From Isoetes taiwanensis (Eukaryota; Streptophyta; Lycopodiopsida; Isoetales; Isoetaceae), in contig JAJEKV010000013.1 of the NCBI GenBank assembly GCA_021234155.1, forward strand, positions 4,460,028-4,524,027: a stretch of DNA of 64,000 bases, in the 5' to 3' direction. Under the pieces are notes generated by a model. That model did no database searches. It worked only from the letters and a program-made list of their open reading frames with translations, and was not told the origin of the DNA. Numbering within the stretch: position 1 is the stretch's first letter; every line of letters begins with the position of its first letter. This document shows positions 57,801-64,000 of the stretch, piece by piece. A program made the translations under genes and the position numbers.

Positions 57801-60800
57801 CTAATGTAGGTAATGGAGTGCCATCTAATTCAGCAAGTTGGAAAACACTTGGTCTAACCACTTGAACAATTTGATAAGGGCCAAGCCAACGAAAAACTTG
57901 AGTTTACCCGAAAAATTTTTGTACCGGAATCATAAAGAAGAACCAAATCTCCTTGTTTGAATGTTTTTGTCTTCAAACGCTTGTCATGTAAAGATTTTTG
58001 CAAATCGTTGTCCATGAAGAACACGAATATAAGCATCCTCGCGAAGTTCATCCAACTGTTTCTAATTGATAGACCCGTTCTTTGAGAGCAGCTGGTGGAT
58101 TATGAGCAGTAGCTAGTTGAAAACGGAGTGTGGGAAGGATGAATTCAAAGGGCATGAGAGCTTCCCTGACCATAAACCAATTTAAAAGGAGTTTGACCCG
58201 TGAGCAATCTTGAAACAAGTATTGTAGGCCCAAAGAACAAGAGGGAAGTTTTGTCCGCTAACAGTATGAAGCGCCACAAATTTTCTTGAGAATGGTGACC
58301 AGAGTTTTGTTGGTGCTTTCGCCAACCCATTGCCTTGAGGATAGTAAGGTGTGCTCTTGTGATGATGTATCGGGGAGATAATCCGCCAGCTCTTTGATAG
58401 TATGATTGATGAAATGAACACCACGGTCCACCGACCAGCCTCGGGGCAGCCGAATCAGCGTGATGATTTGTTGATAGAGGACTCGCGGTGTTTGCAGCGG
58501 TGTTGTCCGAAGTGCACAAGCTTCCGCCCATTTGGTGGCGTAGTCGGTGAGAACCAGAACGTATCGCACGAAAGTGTGCAGAGGGTCTATAGGTCCCACA
58601 AAGTCCATTCCCCATTTGGTGAAGGGAAGTATGCATGGCGGCCGGCGCCAAGGGAAGAGCGCCACGGGCGTGGGGCGCCCCACCCCGGGCAAGCGCCACA
58701 CGCGGGGGCGGGCGTGAGCATCTTTGAAGAGTGGGCCAATAATACCCGGCAAAGAAGAATTTTATGCGCGGCGCGTGGTGTCACCATGAAAATGACCACC
58801 ACCGGAGCCCCTTGATGAGCTTCTCGAACAATGTCCGAACTTCATGAGGAACACAGCTGGGCCGGGAAGGATGGTGTCCTTACCCTTTTGTAGAGATGTC
58901 CGCAACCATGGTGTAGTCACGGACCTCGAGAAATTGATGGCGACGGGATTGTCGCCAAGGTGAGAGAGCCGCCTCATCTTCTCGTGGAAGAGCACCCGTG
59001 AGGAGGTAATCGCTGAAAATCATGGAACCAATGTGGTGTTGCCGTGACTAAAAAGAGTTGAGCATCCGAAAGGCATCTCGAGACCCCGCTGCGGGATCAT
59101 CGGTGTGGATGCGTGAAAGATAATCCGAACAACATGAGATTTGCCCGCCTTTATGAACGATTTCAAAAGGAGCAAATTCTTGAGAAGAAGGACCCAACGA
59201 GCAATGCGGCCCGTGGGCGGATTTGTTGATCAAATAGAGAAGTGCTTGGTGGTCCACAAAGAACTTGATTTGATGCCCAAAAGGTAATGACGGAAGCGTT
59301 GGACACGTAAAATGAGACCCAAAGCTTCACGCCCGTGGGCGTAATAGTTGGGCGCCGCCAGAATTGAGTTTTCTACCGGGCGAGCGATTTGGTTTATCAC
59401 AGCGCATCATATTCTTGAGAGAGAACAGCTCCAATAGCAAACGCCGAGACATCGACATGAACGTGAAAGGGCTTGTCCCATTGAGGAGGAACAAGAACCG
59501 TGTACCGAGTAAGCAAAAGCTTCAGCTGTTGGAGCAGCTTCACTGAATTCCAAGCCCGTGGATTCGTCACCGTGAGTTTATGAATGGATCCGCAATGGCC
59601 GCCAAACCCGTGTATGAAGGTGGAGTAATAATTGACCTTTCCCGTGAAAGAGCGCGTCTCTTTGATATTGGCTGGTGCTTGAGCTTTGAGCACACAACCG
59701 ATTTTGGCGGGATCGCTGGTGATTCCCGCTTTCACGACAACATGGCCTAACAACACCTGAAGTGACGAAAAGGTGCATTTCTCAGGATTGAGACTAATGC
59801 CTGGGACTCATCACATTTCTGGAAGACGAAGTTCCAATTTATCCAAATGGTCAGCCATGGAACAGAGGGCGAGAAATCATCTTGAAAAATTTGCAAGAAG
59901 GGATTTTCCTTCATGAAATCATGAAAACGGAGAGCATGATGCGTTGAAATGTTGAAGGAGAGTTGATAATCCAAAAGGAACCACCTTGTAGGCAAAAAGC
60001 ACTTACGGGTGGTGAAAGTGGTCTTGAGTTGATCAGATTCTTTGATGGAGATCTGATTGTAGCCGTAAAAAAACCATCCATAAAGGAGTACATCTCATGT
60101 CCCGCCACTTCCTCCTAACTTGGTCCGTGAAGGAAGTGGAAAATGATCACGCCCGTGGCCGGGATTGAGTTTCCGATAGTCTACACTGCACGCCGATCTT
60201 ACCATTGTGCTTAAGGGCAATGACGATAGGGCTCACCCATTCTGAATGTTTGACCTCATAGATCAAACCCGCAAAGAAGGAGTTTGTCAATTTCGCTTGA
60301 CGCGATCACGGTAATTAGGGTTGAGCCCAGCACTTGTCGTTGCTACATCGGGTCGCATCGATTTGGTAGGAATGGTGAGTTCCCCAAGCTTTTGTTGATT
60401 CCCCAAGATCTTTGTAACTCCGTGCTAAAAAATGTGTTTGAATTTTTGAACAACGTGGACGGCCCCGTTACGATAAGGAGCCGGAAGGTTTGCAAAGAAT
60501 GCGACAAAGTTGATTGTTGCCCACATCCACAATCTCGACGCCGAGTCCGAATATGGGGTATGACTTCAAGATCCCGACAATGTGTGCAGGAGGTTGGAGC
60601 ATAACCGATCGCGCGGCACTTTGGCGCGGGTGAAAAAGAGAGGTTGCTCGGTGTCATCTAGCGTTGGTTGCTTCATGATCATGCGTGTAAATCAGCAGGA
60701 GTTGCTGAAAAGGGGCGCACCGAAAAGTGATCACGCGCGTTGGATTGATTGCAAGGAGCCGTAGGGGTCAAGCAAGGCAGCCACAACCGGTCCCGATCAA

Positions 60801-63704
60801 GAGTCATTTCGCCCCAAGGATCGCATATTCGGGTAGGATGACAGAGCGAGGCGCCAGGGTAGCCCGAACTTGATAAATATTCCGAGCGCCTTTTAATCGT
60901 GTCCGAGAGAGAGGGTTCCGTGATTGTCAATCGAAATGATCCCCGCCTGTTTGCAAGTCCATGGTGGCATTGAGATGACCATCTCAGGATGACTAACCGG
61001 GTCCGTGGGCCCAAGAATGGATACTCTTTGCCCGGGCGGAGAAAGGGTCTTCCCACCAGCATTTCATAGTCACCGGATCTTCGCCACTTTCCAAACTCCA
61101 AATTCCATGGGAAAGCCGGAGATCACCAATGTTGATGTGAAGAATAGGTGTGACGCCTTGAGGTCATTAAGCGGATATGGCCATTAGCCAATTTGATGTC
61201 ATATGGGGCACGAAAAAGTTGTGTGATGCCCATTTGTTTGCGGAGTTTATCCGCGGATGAGATTGACCGCACTACCTCCATCGATTTGAACATGGTTGAT
61301 TTGTCGATTTTCCACCGCTGCATGGACCGTGGGTGTAGAGGTAGCCACAGCCCCAACTAAAACAAATTTGGGAGTGGTAACTGGTCCTTGAGAGCAGGAC
61401 AGAGTTTTAAAATGGTAGCCAAGCTTAAAGGAATTTTGATCTTGGCAAGCTCCTCTTGGAGTTCGAGAGGTACATGAGAAAAAGGATCTGGCCGGTTCCA
61501 CTGGTGCGGAGTGCGTGGCGGGGAAGCAAAGAACTTTTTGAGTAAGTCAACCTCGGCTGCAATATTGGGATATGTCCGAGAGCGTGGAGGTTGAGATGTG
61601 GAAGGTGTATCTTGTCTTTGTTGAGCTCTAGTGGTGGCATGAACATTTGCCAATGTGCGCCTTCGGCAGCAGCCTTTGCATGAGATTCAAAATGCTTTGG
61701 CTTAACTTTGGGCATGACATTTGGCATGAGCTTTTCTAAGTCGTGCAAAGTGAACCTTTTTTTCGTCCTCATGAGGGAGGGTGTCAACCGCAAAGGCAAA
61801 GCCGCGGTCCTTCCGAATAATAGTCAAGGGACGGATGCCTTGGTCCGGGCGTGAAACTAGACCAACCCAATTTGACTACCAGACGGGAGGATTAAGTGCC
61901 CTAAAAAATTTCCTCTTGGGCTTGTTGATCCAAATTGAGGTTGATTTGTCGGAGCTGGTTGATAGCGTGATTGCTGAGGCGCTTTGGGGGCTTCTTGAGA
62001 ACCGGTCGTGGGCCTTGTTTGCCATTAGCAAGCCGAGAGTTGGTAAGCCGTGGAGGCGGACCGATGTGGTCTGACGGTGCCGTGAAGTCGGACTCGACTT
62101 GTGGAAGTTGAGGGCACGCCGCGGGTGGTATGACCCCATTCTTGACAAAGTGATAGCACCGAAGCTTTAGAAGGATCAAAAGGAGGACGTTGGGTGGATC
62201 CCCGTGGTTGGTCCCTTGCGGTCGATAGAGTTGCGCGGGCTGCGCTCAAGAGGTGGGGCCGATAGTGCGATTGTGGCCGAGGTGTGGTTTGCACTTGATA
62301 AACCATTTTGTTGCGGAACGGTGTGGGATGAGTGCGAAAGTGCACTCTTCCGCGGCATGATTGCACATGTTGCATCGCTTGCAATGAGGCGGCCATTGGT
62401 GGAGTTGCACTCATTGGCCAAATGGCCTTGATATTTGCAAATATGGCACCGATTTGATCGCGACCGTGGATTAGCGTGTTGAGGCCGAATGTACCGTTTG
62501 TGGAACCATGACGGGTGGAATGAACGGAGTTCTTGAAGAGCCACGGGAGGAAACATTGGCGGAGTGATTGACAAGGTCGATAGCCCGCCCAAAGTTTTTG
62601 GACGCTGGTATTCAGTCATGAGTCGAATAGCGTGAGGAAGTCCTTGGAGAAACCGCACCAAAAACGGCCTGTGTAGGGTACTCCTTGAGCTTGCTTAGCG
62701 TAATGTGAAGTCGATCCGCCAAAATCCCGGCGATTCCGTGGGCTCTTGTTGAAGTTCATTGAGTTGCTTGAGATGAAGTTGATCATCATCCCGTGGTCCC
62801 CAGAATGAGAGAGAAAAGCAAAGGCGATTTCAGACCGATCTTGTTTCCAATGGCTTTTGTTGGACATGAGCCATTGATGAGGAGAGCCACGCAGTGTGTG
62901 GTGGAAAAGATGTGAAATTTCAGTTGAGGTTGCGCTGCGTGCCCATTTAGGACAGCTAGAGCCTCAAATTCTTCCATGTGGGCCCGAGCACTTTGGTCGG
63001 CGGTTTGCCTTCGTGTTGCCAAAGGTGGGATAAGTCCGGTTTAGTCCTCGAAAGGTAGATGTGAAAGTCTTGGGCTGGGACAGAACAGGATAGTGAGGAT
63101 ATTGAGGTTGAGGTGGATTTGGCATTGTGGCCCGGAACGGACCACGATGAAGGGGGACCGCGTTGAGAAACCTGGGAAGGAGCCGTGAAAGCATTGGTTT
63201 TGAGATCCGAAGGTTGTAAACAGGAAGAGCAAAGTGGGGAAACGTAGGGAAAGGATATTCCGGCAAGGCGCAAAGGAGACGCGGTGGATAGCCATGCCCA
63301 CCCGGGAGATGATGGTTATGGCTGAAGAGGCGTATGGCCTGGAAGAATGATGGATGGATGCAGGCATGTTGGGTATGAAAGTACGGTTGAGAAGGTTGAG
63401 CCGATAAGGCTCCCCGCAGTGATGAGGGGACTGAGGTTGTGAGCAATGTTTGCACGCTTTGGGGCGGGAACTGACGACGACCGACACGCAGGGGTGGGTG
63501 GGCGCGATCGAGCCCTAGACCCAAGATGGCCTCCCTCTATGTCATAAGTTGCATCCATACATGTCGGGTCAGCTTCCCCGACGCTGATGGCGCCCAAGCC
63601 GAGATGCCGCTCGAGAAAGGAGTTCTTCCGGGCGCGGAAATTACGGACGCATATGGCGCATGTAAGAAAGTAGGAGAAAATCGGACCTCGCTAGCCGCGC
63701 ATGT

Positions 63705-64000
63705 TGTTTGGGGTCCGGGTTGGGAACTCCTCGAAGACAGCCCTCCGTGGAGGACCCGTGGATCTAACAGGAGAGTCGAGGGGACTATGTCACGGATTTG
63801 CTGAAAAGAGAAGAAAAAAGAAGAGAATGTAAACAAATGAGAGAAAGATGATAAGCTTCCTTGATATCAATGATGAAAATACATGAGCTCGCAATAGAGA
63901 GAAAACTGAAGTGAGACAAGACTCAAAACTCATCTAAAAAACTTATGAGCTAACTCTACTCATATATATAGTACAATGGCCTTGGGCCCAATATAGACAC
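63705..64000 (-). repeat. 5' LTR of the Tat-like element (partial)
   Basis: Collinear with 53209-53520 from TGTTTGGGGTCCGGGTTGGG onward. The rest lies beyond the window. No standard primer-binding site could be identified next to it at 63704. Confidence 0.8.

Larger units (their letters stand above)
53209..64000 (-). mobile_element. Ty3/gypsy Tat-like retrotransposon, broken, minus strand, 5' LTR cut by the window
   Basis: A fossil element with LTRs at 53209-53783 (3') and from 63705 to the window edge (5'). A purine tract GGTGGGGGAG abuts the 3' LTR at 53784. On the minus strand, from right to left: gag (about 61700-63600, zinc knuckle CHICKYQGHLANEC at about 62405-62448), protease (IDGGSAVNLI at about 61250-61285), reverse transcriptase (SFMDG near 60084, QDDF near 59880), RNase H (DVSAFAIGAVLSQ near 59420-59460), integrase (KWGMDFVGPI and DYATKWAEA within 58258-58752, YYPQGNGLA near 58340). 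About 4 kb lies between integrase and the 3' LTR. The gag-PR-RT-RH-IN order is gypsy. The long 3' region and the RT/IN style suggest the Tat/Athila branch. The element is broken, with well over ten interruptions. The LTRs remain clearly similar, so it is not ancient. Confidence 0.8.

Noticed and set aside
58402-58815. 137-codon plus-strand frame
   Set aside because: Shadow of the integrase region, whose motifs read on the minus strand.

Overview
The window looks like repeat-dominated intergenic DNA from a large land-plant genome, most likely a seed plant. The evidence is the set of element families: Ty3/gypsy chromovirus and Tat-like elements, Ty1/copia, a poly(A)-tailed LINE-type retroposon, short TIR transposons, and a primer-binding site matching plant tRNA-Gln. 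The species cannot be read from the sequence. No intact host gene was found. The only host-derived coding pieces I can defend are a histone H3-variant pseudogene (483-1621, +) and duplicated fragments of an ankyrin-repeat gene (46.7-49.3 kb, -).

Layout. 1-300: a 64-bp tandem repeat. 483-1621: the H3-like pseudogene, with an H3-type start, a long acidic insert and a recognisable histone fold. 1.6-5.4 kb: AT-rich or decayed DNA without a recognisable gene. 5.4-9.4 kb: an old gypsy chromovirus remnant on the minus strand. 9.7-11.7 kb: two oppositely oriented palindromic modules, and the right arm of a 7.1-kb inverted-repeat pair (4541/11668). 11.7-14.4 kb: non-coding DNA with local tandem duplications. 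14393-37898: one 1.58-kb gypsy LTR split in two by a 21.9-kb insertion.

That insertion (15487-37409) is the centre of the window. It is a tandem array of a non-coding LTR retrotransposon with eleven LTRs of about 640 bp alternating with ten internal segments of about 1.42 kb. Each intact internal segment starts with a tRNA-Gln-type primer-binding site. The whole array begins TG, ends CA and is bounded by one 5-bp target duplication, CTCCT, as if it were a single insertion. One unit (about 24.0-26.5 kb) is strongly diverged. One LTR carries a 254-bp MITE whose relative lies at 38322-38643.

39029-43676 is a broken Ty1/copia element on the minus strand whose LTRs contain a (TTTGAC)n hexanucleotide array. 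43.7-53.2 kb holds duplicated blocks, a 1.16-kb LINE-type retroposon with a 17-bp target duplication, ankyrin pseudogene pieces, palindrome-rich DNA and an unrecognised short reading frame. 53209 to the window end is a broken Tat-like Ty3/gypsy element on the minus strand, about 10.8 kb within the window, with its 5' LTR cut by the window edge.

No CRISPR array, rRNA operon or convincing tRNA gene was found. Repeat boundaries were read by eye. Identity levels are impressions, not computed values.
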